A stretch of DNA of 64,000 nucleotides from Grifola frondosa (GCA_001683735.1 LUGG01000006.1:248001-312000); one strand, 5' to 3'. Positions 43,610 through 56,322 are shown, counted from the first letter of the stretch. Numbers and translations: made by a program. Notes: generated by a model from the letters alone, not told the origin.

Positions 43610-43809
43610 TTGTCTCAGTGTTGAGTAAGAATCATTGTCGCAACGCGATTATAATCATCCCAAGTGAATAAATGAACTCAACAAGAAATATGGTACAAGG
43701 GGAAAGGCTCAGTTGATCTTCATTGCCGTAGAACCCCTGTGAGGCTTTGCGCGACTGTCGCAGTGACTATCGCGACTTACATGAAACACTATAAGTACAG
43801 AAAAATGAT

Positions 43810-45424
43810 AAGCATATGCAAAATGTCTGATAGGTAAGTGGAAAGTATGCGAATCGCAAATTCATTCTTGAGAAAGATCTTCTTCATCCTCTGCCTCAAC
43901 GTGCTCCATATCGTCATGTATTTCTTCGTCATCTCCTTGCGATGTGACTTCGCACATTTCTCGCAGACGCTGTTCATTGATATCTAGTAGTGCCTGTGGG
44001 ACTGCGATCGATTTTCGCGCGAAGAATGGAATGACTCTGAATGCTGTGATGGGCCTGTCGAATACTGTGCCATCGAGCTCTGCAAGGATGTAGGCTCCTC
44101 CGCGATTTCTTGCTAAGACGACTAGCGGTCCAAGATACCGCGGTCACATCTTGCGATTGAGTGACTTCTCGATCTGCATGTGTCGCATGAGTACTAGATC
44201 GCCATGTTTGAAGTCGAAATCGCCTATTGTGGTTTTGTGTTCATGCTCGAATCGAACTGCTGCTGTGATGCATGCTTCAAAGACCTTGGAATTAAGTCAC
44301 GCGACTTGTTCGTATCTCTTCTGAAGTGCAATCGCACGTCTGGCGATGAGGTCTGTGGTCAACATGATGGAATCGGGAGGTGGTTGTAGGTACGTCGCTT
44401 CAGAGATGTCGAGAGGAATGATAGGATGTGTTCCTGTCACTGCGAAGTAAGGCGAACAACCCATGCATTTGTGCACCGTAATTCTTTCTGCCCAGAATAC
44501 TGAGTGAACCACTTGCGACCATCACTTTTGGTCTCCATCTGCGGCCTTGAAGAGTGCTCCTCTAATATCGTAGTATGATCGCTCGACGATACCATTTGCG
44601 TGTGAATTGTATCCGCTAATGCGAATGTGGTGGACATGGTATTTCTTCACAAGGTACTCGACTGCCTTCACAAATGCAGTGCCATTATCTGTGACGATTT
44701 CACTGATTGCGCCCCATCTGCAAAGGATATCTTCGAAGATAAAATCTCCTAAAGTCTTCGCTGTCTCTGCGCGAAGTGCTCTAAATTCAGGATAGAAAGT
44801 GAGGGAATCGCGACCTTGGACGAGGTATTTGTAACCACCCGATGGAGGGAGGTGCATTGTGTCGAGGTGAACTTTCACGAATAAAGGTGCTGGCATTGCG
44901 ACGACTGGGGGAATGAGGACCTGTCGCAACTAATGCTGTTGGCAGATTAGACATGTGCGAACAAACCACACGATGTCCTTCAGTGTATGAGACCACCAGA
45001 ATTGTTCGCAGATAGATGCTCGCGTCGCATAGACTCCTCGATGGCCTATTTCATCGTGACATGCTCGCAGAATATTAAGACGTCCTTCGGGTGCGATGAC
45101 AAGTTTGTGTGCTCCATGTGGATCGCGCTTCCAAAGTCTGTCAGAGTCGACGAAGAATTGTACTGCGAACTTAACAAAAGTCTCGTAGTCTGCATCTGTG
45201 AATTGTGCTGGTCGCTCGAGTGTTCTATGCCAGTCGCAGATGAGTAGAAGCCTTTGATCGAGTGCGATGGCTTGAATACTACGAGGTATGATGTTGTAGG
45301 AATCTATGGGTGGGTCCTGCGATTCTCCTTCTCCTTCTGGTACTTGCGACGACTGTCGCAAGTCTGGTTGTGGTTCATCGATGGTGTATATGGCAATAAG
45401 TGAGTCGCGGGTGACTTTCTGCAT
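43810..45424 (-). pseudogene. Element 3 integrase, with frameshifts
   Basis: HHCC part ACHDEIGHRGVYATRASICE ... TCLICQQ (44930-45424); core EIVTDNGTAFVKAVEYLVKK and YNSHANGIVERSYYDIRG with catalytic Asp and Glu (44522-44929); then VFWAERIT...MGCSPYFA. The C-terminal RYLGPLVVL-type tail is readable near 44100-44170 with a change in the frame. Better preserved than in element 2. Confidence 0.85.
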
Positions 45425-45514
45425 AGGATGAGGATTAACGAGGTGCGCGAAACCATGTATGCGATCTATCCAGTCTTCGAAATCATCCTCAGGCTCTCTT
45501 CATCGTCTGGTTGC

Positions 45515-47468
45515 CTAGGTCTCCGCGAGAGTCCGTCTGGTCCGTGATTGGTGCCAGGAACGTGAACAAGGGTGAAGTGAAATGTGGGATTGGACTATCC
45601 ATCGATTGATGCTTGCGGACGGTGCGATGTCTGGGTTCTGTAGCATGCCTTTGATATAGCGTGCGTCGACTTCTATGACCAAGTTGCGAACACCTATGAG
45701 ATACAGTCGCACATGGCGTAGTGCGCGAAAGAGTCCATAAATTTCGAGCTTGGGTTGCGAGAATCGCGACTCGCGATCATTAGTGTGATGGATGAGAATC
45801 GGTTGTAGTATCGGATTCGCGGGTTCTCGAGGTCGCATTGACATAGATGGAATCCGACTGCGATGTATGAGTGTCAACTGCTAGAATAACTGGCGAGTCG
45901 GATGTGTAGTCGATTGCGCGCAAGGCTGGAGACTCAGGAGTGCTTGTTTAGATCCTCTTGCTTGAATCTGTCGCGGACCGAATTCGAATGGAATATCTTT
46001 GCGCGTAAGATAGACGAGAGGATGCGCGCTTGTGCGAAATTGCGAATGAAGATGCGAACAACTCCTATGGTACCTAGAAAAGCCCTGACCTCAACAAGTC
46101 TTTGCAAGGGCCCCAATTTTCGATCGCTTTGACCCGCGATTCTTCTGGAAGTCTGCCTTTGTAGGTCAGCGATGGCCAATGACGAGTGTTTCCTCTGCGA
46201 CTAAGAGGGATTTCGTGCCAGAGAACGTACCACCAGTATCGCATGCGCTGTACGATCCTGCTGATGCTATGCATGTGTTCCCAGACAAATCTACGAATGC
46301 CCGGATTTGTCGGATGACTTCGTAGCCTCCATCTGAGTTCGTAGCGTGTCTCTGGCGCAGAACGGGACGTCGTCGATGTAGGGAATTGTATATGTGGAAT
46401 TTCGGGCTGTAGGATGTATGTGACATCGTCGTGGAAGATGGGTACTGCGTTTGTCCATCCCATCGGAAGAGTCACCAATCGCAAGCGCCATAGGGTGTCT
46501 GGAAGGATGTGAGGTCTCGCGACGACTCTGCGATTTCTCGCTCATCGTATCCGACATAAAGATCAGCATCCGCACGCAGCGCGATTGCCAAATTTCTCTG
46601 CATGTGTTCAGGAATTGGTGGGACTCCCGAAGTGTTGAATCGTAACTGCGTTTAATGGCTCGAGACTGTGTACGAGTCGCAACGCTTTGCCATCCTTTTT
46701 GAGGACGCAAAACCATCGCGATCGATAGGATGAGTTGGATGGTTGTAGACTCCTGCCTCGATTTTCTTCCTGATGATGCGACAGACTTCGTCGAAGATCC
46801 CCGGGGGATGGGGTATTGCGCTGAACCCAGGGCTTGTGTTCGATGACAGGAATTTCGACTGGAGGGAAGAAGTCCTGCCTAAACCGACCTCGTTCCGTGT
46901 CATCCCATGCGAAGCCTTCGTGCTGTTTGCACATGAAATCATCGATGAGATCAAGCTCAGCTGGCCAGAGAAATCCGTATTGTGTGCTTTGCGAAATGCG
47001 TCGCGACGTGCTTGTGTATATCTCCTGTGGGTACGAAACTGGTGGATTTGGATCGAGTGGTGGCAATGTCTGCGAGTGGGTCTCCTTGGATGTTGCGTAC
47101 GATGCGAAAGCGATTGGGTAGCGTCGCAAGTACTGGTCGCACTTTGAGTGCGACTGGCTTGTATTTCTTCTTCTGCGTGAAAACGCAGATGTTGAATCTT
47201 GTCGCGGAGGGAAGTGAGTTCGATTATCTGGGGAATGGGAGAGAGTGCGAAATCGCGAAGGGTAGGGAACCGCAAATCTTGATATGTTTTGTATTTCTTG
47301 AATCGATATTGTCGCACCGGTGGTATCTTGAATCTGTGAAGCAGAAATGGATTCTGAAGCAAAGCGAAGTCGCAAGCTGAAAGATATGTGCTTTTTAGGT
47401 TTTCTATATAGAAACGGATGCGATCGCAGAGAAAGATGAAATGACTGGACGCGCCGACTGGGTATCAT
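45515..47468 (-). pseudogene. Element 3 reverse transcriptase-RNase H, with frameshifts
   Basis: RT signatures EGFAWDDTERGRFRQDFF, SSYRSRWFCVLKKDGKALRL, LPMGWTNAVPIFHDDVTYIL and IPYIDDVPF are split over several frames. RNase H shows SQPKLEIYGLFRALRHVRLY and VEVDARYIKGMLQNPDIAPS (45515-45877). Nearly the same protein as in element 2; the breaks are at other positions. Confidence 0.88.
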
Positions 47469-48299
47469 AGTCCAAAACTAGAGCCAACTCTCCTTGATCG
47501 TGAATCAAATCCTCGAGTTCGCTGTAAAATTTCGGTCATGGGTCTCGTGGTGTCGCAATGGTTGCGATCCCTTTTGAATCGCGGGGTCCTCGTCGCAACG
47601 TCGGGACTGTACGTCTGATAGTATTCGGCAGCGTATCGTGATTGTTTGGTCTTCGTTCGCGAAGTTGCGAACGACACTCTCCGTTAAAACGTCGAATGGT
47701 CGCCCAGTAAGATGTCATATGCAGCCTGTCGAATGACGTGATCTGGAGGTAAAGGACGATGTCGGAGACCTGGAAAGGGACGTTGCGAACAAGTCCAAGA
47801 GACTGATCAACTTCGCCATTAGCTGACTGCATGTTAAGGCGTATGGTGGGGTCGTATATGAGTCCTAGCGTGACAGACTTCCTCCGACATTGAGATGATT
47901 TGCGATCCTGGGTCTATAATCCCTTCGACGTCCTCCTTGTTGTCTACGAGACCATTGATGGATCGCAGGGCATGCGACTCTTTTGCGACCGTCAAACCTC
48001 CGGTGTTTCGCCAGGTTTGAGGCCGCGCAAGTACGTCTCATAGGGATCTGGTACGACCATGACACCTGGTCGCAGTGGTTGGCCATTCGAAACTAGTTGG
48101 ATGCAGGAGGAATGTGCGATGAGGAATTTGCGACGTCTGGAAGTTCATCTGTATCGTCCTCTATTATATCTGCTAGCTGCGACTGGTTTGTCCGTGGTTT
48201 GAACGCACGAGGAGTTACTGCATCGCGATATTTCGCGCGGACTTCTGGAGAGATGGATAAAAGCTCCTCAGGTGTCAGCGTAAGTAGCGGGGCTTTCAT
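47469..48299 (-). pseudogene. Element 3 protease region, with frameshifts
   Basis: MKAPLLTLTPEELLSISPEV at 48299 begins the same linker as in element 2. The DPGS-type core (around 47880-47920) and the LNMQSANGEVDQSLGLVRNV stretch (47760-47832) are in different frames. Confidence 0.72.
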
Positions 48300-48421
48300 G
48301 GACCTATTGAAGACGTCCTCCGCTATTCTAGGATCTTGGACAGGCGCAGATGTTTTGTAAGCTGCATCTTTGTCCTTGGGAGGTTTGGGTAGTACTCCCA
48401 GGTTGCGATCCTGAGGCGGAG

Positions 48422-50385
48422 CTACGTCGCATCGCGAGCTTGCGAATATGGATGGATAGGTGCTGGAACCGTCGCAGGTGACGGTGTCGATGATGCCGCA
48501 GGTGCGGGTGCTGATACACTAGGAGGATTGGTAACCTGCGATGCCTCTGTGGGTTCGTGCGTAGGAGGGTTATCGACGCGATTGACTGGGGCGTATTGGA
48601 GGTCCGCTGGAAGGTGCCTAGGAATTTCTACACCGTCAAAGGTCTCTTTGCCTTTTCTGAGTGCGAAGATTTCTCTTTCCAAGGCTGTGATGCGATCTTC
48701 TCTCGTGAGCTGGTATGATGATGCGACATTGGGATTAGAAGTGATCTCGAAAATCATTTGTCCTGCCGGCGGGTTCGTATTCGAGCTAAGTTGTCCTCGC
48801 GCGAGATTGTTTGGGTGCGTGCGATGCCATTCGAGGATGCGATCGCGCATGGTGGCACCAGTTACATTGCGAGGAACGAAGGCTCCCGAAGGTAGGACTA
48901 CCTTGTTCTCGATGTTGCGACGAATACGACCTATGTCAATATCTTCCTGACTTTCGGACACCCTCCTATTACGTGCCCAATTCTCCGCAGTAGTGACAAC
49001 CTCCGAAGTCGTGTTTGGATTCGCTTCGCAATATTGGAGACTCGCGAGTCTGTGGTTGCCATTAGCAAAGGCCATGTTCGCTGACGTTGCGAAGGCTTGT
49101 GCGATGGTGCGAGTGACGGTTTCGATGAGGGAAGTGAAGTCTTCCGTCTTGATAGTACCTGGCGGTAATGCTGTGGATGTGGTCGCAGCTGCGGGTGTAC
49201 CCTGCGCTGGTGCATCGACTCGAGTACCATGTAGAACGTAGTGCGCGGCATCTAAAATATGTCGCAACGGCCAGAAGTCATCAGGATTGTGGTCAGGGTA
49301 CTTGAGCTGGAGTCGCGAGTGTACAGACTGCCAAAGAGTTGGCGTGAAAGGCTTATAAAACGTCCTCGCGATTTCACTTGTCGAAAGCCTCTGTCGACTG
49401 CGAAGGAACTCTGTGATCTTGAAAAACTCCCTGTAATAGTCTCCAGATCCGCTGCGTAGAAATGCCCAATCGCGATCGTTCTCCTATAAGTAAATCAAGA
49501 TCCTGCAACGTATATTTCCTGTTCGCATCGGCAGTAGGATAAAACCTTTGACCTCTTCGCGCCATTCTTCGTACGTCTTTGTCGCATCCGCATACGAAGG
49601 TAATTGATCCCACATGTCTGCGACGTCGATGGGTGCATACCGTACAGCTGCCTCTTCTTCAATTCGTTGGTTGGTGCGGTCGCAAGTGTGGTAAAGAATA
49701 TTCGAGATCTTCAAAGAATCGCAAAAGCGTTCGCGGTTCCTTTGGATCGAAAACTGGTGCGGTATGATGTCCGCGGCGGGCATTGCTGTTGCCATGTTAG
49801 GAGCTGGTGGATTTCAAGAGGTGGTGAGGAATAGGGGGCTGAGGCGGTATGTTCTGCGTTGTCGCAGGTGGAACTGGTCTAGGTGCTACTGGAGGCGCGA
49901 GCTCGCTGGAATGGTCGCGATACAGGAGTGTCTGGGTTTACAGAAGATGTTGATTGCGACCGACGCTGCTGTTGTCTCGCGTAGTTGCGAGTGATAGGTC
50001 GCGGAAGACGCGAAGGTCCTGCCGTGGTTTGCGACTGAGATGGTTCCGGAATGATAGGCGATTCCTCTTCTAATTTCTCGTGCGGCTCTGTCGCGCGATC
50101 GAGAATAGAAGTATCTTCACCTAGTCTTAGGCCCGAACGAAGTGGAAGTGATGCACGAGTGTGTGTGGAAGCTGGAGTGGGAGATTCAGGCGATTGCGAC
50201 CGGGCTGGAATATCGTCTGCTACTGGAGGTAGTTGTAATTCTGGTGGGGATGACTGCGACGTGATGGAAGATGGAACTGATGTAAGTGGGCTAAGTTGTG
50301 ATAGCGGTGTCTGGTAGACAGTTTCGTCCGCAATTGTGCCTAAACTCGAAGAGAGGTTGATACAGAGATATGAACGCGATCGCAA
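48422..50385 (-). CDS. Element 3 gag, with frameshifts
   Basis: Starts MRSRSYLCINLSSSLGTIAD at 50385 with a long intact Ser/Pro-rich N-terminus to about 49880, then the capsid (APIDVADMWDQLPSYADATK) and RHILDAAHYVLHGTRVDAPA in successive frames. The zinc-knuckle region near 48960-49000 is frame-shifted compared with element 2. The tail is Pro/Thr/Ala-rich. Confidence 0.82.
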
Positions 50386-50436
50386 GTGTTTTCTCTGCTA
50401 AAACTCCAGTAGGGACCTTGAGCGAAGGATACGAAA

Positions 50437-50458
50437 GAACCCCTCGCGGTGGGCTCCA
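50437..50458 (-). promoter_or_regulatory. Element 3 primer binding site
   Basis: Sense TGGAGCCCACCGCGAGGGG followed by TTC, four bases from the LTR. Matches the element 1 site for its first 19 bases. Confidence 0.75.
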
Positions 50459-50462
50459 GAAA

Positions 50463-51680
50463 TGATACTCTCTTGCCGACTCTGACCTATAAAATAACAA
50501 ATATGTATCCTATAGATCGTAAAGTCAGTAGCAACGAGATATAGCGCGAATGGGCTCTCGATTTCTCGCAGAGGTCCCTTGCACCGAGTTGTGTAACTAG
50601 CTATGCTCGCGAGTCGCACTGAATCGACACTTCTCTGAGGTAGGGGAAACGCAGAAGAAGGTAAAAGTAAATGCTTAGCAATATCGGTCTTGCGCACTCC
50701 ACGCGTATCGAACTAAAGAGGTCTCCTTGATCTGTAGGTTCGAAGTCGCAGTGTGTATGATGGTTTATCCGTATAGTCGCAAGTATCGCGGTCGCAGTTT
50801 CGCAGTGAAGGAGAGCTTTAGTGAAGAGTGGTCGATCGCAAGTGAAGCCGAGATTTTGAACTCTGTACTTGTGGGGGAAACTCTGTCTCTTCGTATCGTA
50901 CTATACATGAGTTTTTATGAATTATTCTAGTATCCTGAACGCGAAAAGACCCGGTACGAATCAAAAGCCGATCGCAAGTGCCTTGCGACGAACATATCCT
51001 GTGAAATACGATAGCTAGTAAGGGAAAGGTCAATCGCTATAATGTCAAAAGTCTGGGATGAAACGCGACAAGTAAGCTAGATAAATCAAGGAAATGGAAA
51101 TACAGAATGTATGGTGGCTGAACTGCTACACCTGCCACGTATAGCCATGCACTGCACCGGCACGCGAAACACTGCGAAGGCAACGCGTGAGTAGACGCGC
51201 GGCCTTCTCGGGGTTTATTGTAAAGGGGAACGTGTCGCACCGGTAGTACGGTCCGGAATCGCCACAACAATAGTGCGACGTCGCATTGACGTGTGAATCG
51301 CGTGGCGACTAAATCAGCTATGGAAGAATCAAGGCTGGGTAGAGTCGAAAGGACTGGGATCGAGTTCGACGCGTGTGATCCGCAGGTAGACACATGTAGG
51401 ACGCCGAACAATTGGGTCGCAAGTGTTTTGACACGTCGCACATCCCATATGGTGAATTTGAATAAGAAATGACGTATCGCGTGAGTTTTGGTGTGTACGA
51501 AGGGGTGGAGTCTTTGATAGTCTATGTTCGGCTGATCGCACTCACAACAAGTTAGTTATTATTGTGCAAGTGACCTGCAGACGTAATCACAAGTGTGACT
51601 CGGTCTGCAACTTCTGCATGATCGTCAGATGCTTGAATGCGAAAATAGATTGAATCCACGTAGCATGCGTCTTCGTATCA
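50463..51680 (-). repeat. Element 3, 5' LTR (sense)
   Basis: 1218 bp; aligns with 39921-41168 with many substitutions and small indels. Confidence 0.88.
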
Positions 51681-51976
51681 TCACCTTCTGATCAGATACT
51701 GTCAAAAATAGCACCGCTCCCCCATACTTCTTCTCCGATGGTGCTAGTGATGATACATCAGGACATTTGTGTACTCAATAGGTCATTGGATCAAGTGCGA
51801 CGTTAGGGTACAAGCCGGTTGGTTGGTTTTTGACATCGATTCTGTGCGATCATCTTCGCTCTACCTGTTGTTGCCGTGCTGAAACATTGATAACTGAAGC
51901 AGTCCACCACCATTCAGTTCAGCAGCATTTCCCTCGTGCATCCCATGCACCCACACTCCTTTCATTTTTTCTTGCG

Positions 51977-54900
51977 ATGCCCCGTCTTAAATGTCTCTCC
52001 CGCATCAAGAAGTGGACTCTCTCCCTCATGTCAAAATGTGCCCGCAAACCATATCAGGTCGCTGTGGAGACTGTTTCCGATGACGACGAATACTCTCCTT
52101 CTGCTCTTCCTCCTAAGCCCATTGTGACCACCCACTGCGATACCCAGTTCACCTCTCATGTGGGTCATGTCATGTCGAGCACCACATACCACCACACCTC
52201 TACTTCCAAGTGTCGGCATGCGGTCCACGAAGAACCTCCATCCACAGACCCTGATGGTCTCGACGATGAATTGATCTTGGACTACCTGTTCGATGATCTG
52301 GCCATGGAGGGCATGGATCCCGAACAACTCGTTCAGGCGTTTGAGGATGATGACATTCACATTCCGCGCAAGCGTACTGCCGGTGTAAGTTCTTTTTGTC
52401 ATTGCCGGTCTAAGTCCATGCTCTGATCTCCTCCTACAGGATAACCCTCTGCATGAATGGATTCCTGAAATTCCCACATACTTGAACAAGCTCATCTGCC
52501 TCGAAGGACAGTGCGGAATGACCACCGGCATATGCTTGAAGTGCGCAGCTGCTGACGACCTCTACCATTGCGATGATTGCCATGACGTGCAGCTCTACTG
52601 CAGCTCATGTACTCGAGCAAGCCATTCCCGCAATCCCTTCCACCATATCTTGGTCAGTATTTTTTTCAACTGTGTTAAATGCTGTTCTAACTGCCATTGC
52701 AGCGATGGGTCAAAACTCATTTTAAATGCGGCAATCTCAAAGCTGTCGGAGTACGCATTCAGTTAGGTCATCCGCATGGCGAGCGCTGTATCAATCCCAT
52801 CCCCAGCTCGAATGAATTCATCATTATCGATGTCGGTGGGATCCATGAAGTCACATTGGACTTCTGCAGATGTGAAAGGGCTCAATCAAAAACCACCCAG
52901 CTGCTTCGTTCCCGTCTTTTACCCACAACCTCAGTGTATCCTAAATCTGCTGTGACATTCTGCATGCTGGAGTCATTCCATCTTCTCTCCACCCAGTTGA
53001 AGGTGTCCGTGTTCAAGTATTATAATACCCTGGCTCGTCAAACATGCAATATGGGTGTGAATCCCCGAAGGTATGTGAACATATGTCATAACTATTTTTC
53101 ACTCTATTCACATATTTACTGAACAGGACCGCTATCCAACGTTTCTGCGCTTGATCCACATGTGGAGGCACCTCAAATTGTTGAAACGATTGGGTCGAGG
53201 GCATGATCCAGCTGGTATTGGTGCAACAGAGATGGGCAGCTGCGCAGTCTTGTGTCCCGCGTGTCCTCATCCTGGGAAGAACCTTCCGGATGACTGGCAA
53301 GGTGCCCCCCCTTCACAATGGTGAGCAAGTCTCTGAGATTTGAATTGTGCGTGCCACTAACAAAAGCCTACCTAGATGGCTTTACAGCCTGTTTGTCGGT
53401 ATTGATGCCAACTTTCGCCTCAAGAGAAAAAAGGTTTCGTCTGACAGCGTTGACCCTGGTTTGAATCACAGATATGCCTACTTTGTCGAGACCAAGGGGT
53501 AACATTTCATCGAGAAGTTCAGCGACCTGAAGTTCGAAGAAAGTAGTACTTGCAACAACCATGATGCCTTGAAGCTTGCACACATGAAGGGCTCACATGG
53601 CACAGCGGCTAGTGGTGTTGGCTGTGTTGAATGTACACGGCATGACATGAAACGACCATGTTCGGTCAGCGACCTTCAGAAGGGTGAAAGGTTAGTGTCT
53701 CACGCATGACACTAAATCATGGCTCATCGTTTATAGATACATCAATATGGATTATCTATTCTTCTCGAGCATGGGACACCATTCGAGTGACATGGTTGTC
53801 ATTTCGTACAACATTGCCTGCCAGTGGTCACGCTATATCTGGGATCGCCTCCTACAATACGAGCACACATTCGATTGGCAACATGGTGCCGTGACATTCC
53901 TCATTCCGAAATTCCACCTCCCTGCGCATCAAAGCTCCTGTCAGACTGCATATTTCTTCAACCTCACAGTCAACATTGGGCATATGGATGGTGAAGCTGT
54001 TGAGTGTGGCTGGGCCACCATAAACCCATTTGCATCTAGTACCAAGGAGATGGGACCCAGCGCCCATCGCGACCTCCTGGACGATATATTCGGTGACTAC
54101 AACTGGTGAAAGATTTGTCAAATACGTGCGTATCACTCTAGTAGGGCATTTAATAACAGGTGTGCTTACTTTGATCTTGTTTAGCGAAAACCCTCCTCAA
54201 CAGACTCAAGGATGTGGTTGAAGAGCGCAATGAGCAGATAGTCGCATTCTATGAGTTCCAAGCAGTGCTCCCTGTCAACGACATCTCACGCTAAAAAGTC
54301 GCTGTGGAGGAATGGGAAAAAGATCGGAAAAACACTAACCCCTTTGTGGTGACCCATCCAGGTAAGTCTTCGACATTTTGTTCATGACTTGGAGCTTACT
54401 GGTCATCCCAGGTATCACTCTTGCCACCACCCGTCTTCGTCTCGCTGAGGAAGAAGCTGCAGCTATAGCATCGGGGCAGAGTATAGCAATTCACGAGAAG
54501 GCTTCCGCAAGTTATATGGTGTCAGCGGGGATTGACTTGGAAGAACAACAGTATGTTTATATAATTATTCCTTGTGTAGTAGTTGATGTGAAATAATTCA
54601 TTTGCCAGGCGACACCTTCGCATCGATACAGCTGCTTTAGGTCAGCATTCGACCGATCTCCAGTGTGCCAAAATCATGGAGCGGTGCAATGGTCTGCAGT
54701 GCCAGATCGATGCATGGATGGAAATCCAGCAATTATACATGCCTGGCATTGTTGCTCGACGTTCTCAAGCCTCTGCTTCCCCATCAGAGCCCGCTGTCCC
54801 CATCCTCACCAAAGGCTTCCATTTGCTATTACCCTCATCTGTCATTTCTCTGGTATCCTGTGATTCTCAACTTCTTGATCACGAATGGCAGCTGCGATAT

Positions 54901-55685
54901 GGTCAAGCCCATGAATGTCTTGATGACCTACGACGCCACCTTCGCCTCCGAACCCACATGTATTCCTATAAGGATTGCTTCGTCCATGGCCAGTGGGAGA
55001 AACACTCGAGCCCGCAATACCATCGCAACCATCGAAGTGAAGGTTTCTGCCGACGCTCAGCACTATCGCACTGCTTATGAAGCCCTCGACTCCTTGGCCT
55101 CACCATTATCCAAGATGGGATGGAAGGTGACACTTTGCCAGTTGCGCTCTGAGGATATCAAAGGGTTTGAAGTGGATCCACTCATCTCCAGGGACCGCAT
55201 CCAACTCTCCTGGATATGGCGAACCCCTTGCATGGAACACTCAGGTGCTGTGAGAGCAGTAGATGAGGATAGAGGTGCTGATGAGAGTGAAGACACTGAA
55301 GAAGGTGAGAACCCGGACATATCCCCTGAGAATTGTTCTAATGTCTGCCATAGCCCTCCACATCGAGTGGTGCAAGTCCAGGGCTAGAGCTGCAAGGTGG
55401 TGGGAGGAATGTTGCCTGCTCCTTGAGGAGATGCGGTGCATCATCGCCTTCCATGAATGGCATGCTTCATGGTGGGAGGATCAAGCACAATGCCGCAACG
55501 TTGATGGTGTCCTCACTGAGGGTCTGTTCGCATATGCCCATCGTCAGGCAGACATTCTTCGTGAAATGTGTGAGCATTGCAGGACATCATGGGCAAGTGT
55601 ACGCAATTACGCCCTTGCTGCTGATGCCGCACTCGATGATTTGAACAGATTCGGTGACCATGACTCCGAGCACACACTAGTCTGA
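51977..55685 (+). pseudogene. KDZ-type transposase with CxC2 cysteine cluster, three in-frame stops
   Basis: Kyakuja-Dileera-Zisupton transposases move large DNA transposons in fungi. The ATG at 51977 starts MPRLKCLSRIKKWTLS. Exons: 51977-52384, 52440-52652, 52703-53070, 53127-53320, 53376-53690, 53737 to about 54120, then several more to the TGA at 55683-55685. Exon 2 holds the Cys/His cluster (CLKCAAADDLYHCDDCHDVQ and YCSSC). Exon 3 has IQLGHPHGERC, IIIDVGGIHEVTLDFCRCE and the LLRSRLLPTT block. Later blocks: HDPAGIGATEMGSCAVLCPA, SYNIACQWSRYIWDR, FLIPKFHLPAHQSSCQTAYF, DGEAVECGWATINPFASSTK, and a C-terminal ALHIEWCKSRARAARWWEE. In-frame stops at 53500-53502 (TAA), 54107-54109 (TGA) and 54292-54294 (TAA) argue that it is inactive. 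No terminal inverted repeats were identified. Confidence 0.85.
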
Positions 55686-55985
55686 GTCCTTTCCATATCC
55701 ATCTCTTTCCCGCTATCGCCATTTCCTCATCATCTTCACCTTCATCCATTCATCACATGTGTTGCTCTTATTAGCCTCTCTCCCGCCATATTCAGTAGCA
55801 TCTTGTATATCTGATCTTGCGCGATCGAATATCTTGCATTCTTTCCGGACAGTATCTGCCATCGATCTTGATTCACAACGCTTTGTTCCTCGAATGTGTA
55901 TGTACATATACAATACCCGTCACCCATCCGTATGTCAATCAAACTACATTACTCCTGCACAGCATCCAGAACAGTGAGCATAAGT
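55686..55985. other. intergenic, nothing recognised
   Basis: Spacer of 300 bp between the KDZ stop and the 68-bp tandem array. Confidence 0.4.
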
Positions 55986-56322
55986 GGAAGTCGTCGTGGG
56001 AAACAATGTAGCGGAGGGTCGAGCTCGTCATGCAGAGCAGCGAGCTCGAGAGTGGTGGTGGTCATGGGAAACAACGTAGCGGAGGGTCAAGCTCGTCGTG
56101 CAGAGTGGTGAGCTTGAGAGTGGAGGTCGTCATGGGAAATAACATAGTGGAAGGTCGAGCTCGTCATGCAGAGCAGTGAGCTCGAGAATGGTGGTGGTCA
56201 TGGGAAACAACGTAGTGGAAGGTCGAGCTCATCATGTGGAGTGGCGAGCTCGAGAGTGGAGGTCATCATGGGAAACAATGTAGTGGAAGGTCGAGCTCGT
56301 CGTGCGGAGCGGCGAGCAAGAA
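55986..56322. repeat. 68-bp tandem repeat, five copies
   Basis: GGGAAA anchors occur at 55998, 56066, 56134, 56202 and 56270, exactly 68 bp apart. Each unit has GGTCGAGCTCGTC and a matching GAGCTCGAGA. Copies 2 and 4 carry GTGGTGGTCATGGG while copies 3 and 5 carry GTGGAGGTC(G/A)TCATGGG, which points to a 136-bp higher-order unit. Confidence 0.9.

Larger units (their letters stand above)
39921..51680 (-). mobile_element. Element 3: Ty3/gypsy LTR retrotransposon related to element 2
   Basis: LTRs 39921-41168 and 50463-51680 (TGATACTCTC...CTTCGTATCA on the + strand). Sense is minus: PBS at 50437-50458, gag, protease, RT-RNase H, integrase, antisense-gene cassette, PPT, LTR. gag-pol is about as similar to element 2 as two copies of one family (only scattered changes and indels by eye). 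The LTRs share their R-U5 half with element 2 but have a different U3. The flanking 4-mers are TCGC and TCAC, an imperfect duplication. The two LTRs differ more than in elements 1 and 2, so this looks the oldest of the three. Confidence 0.88.
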
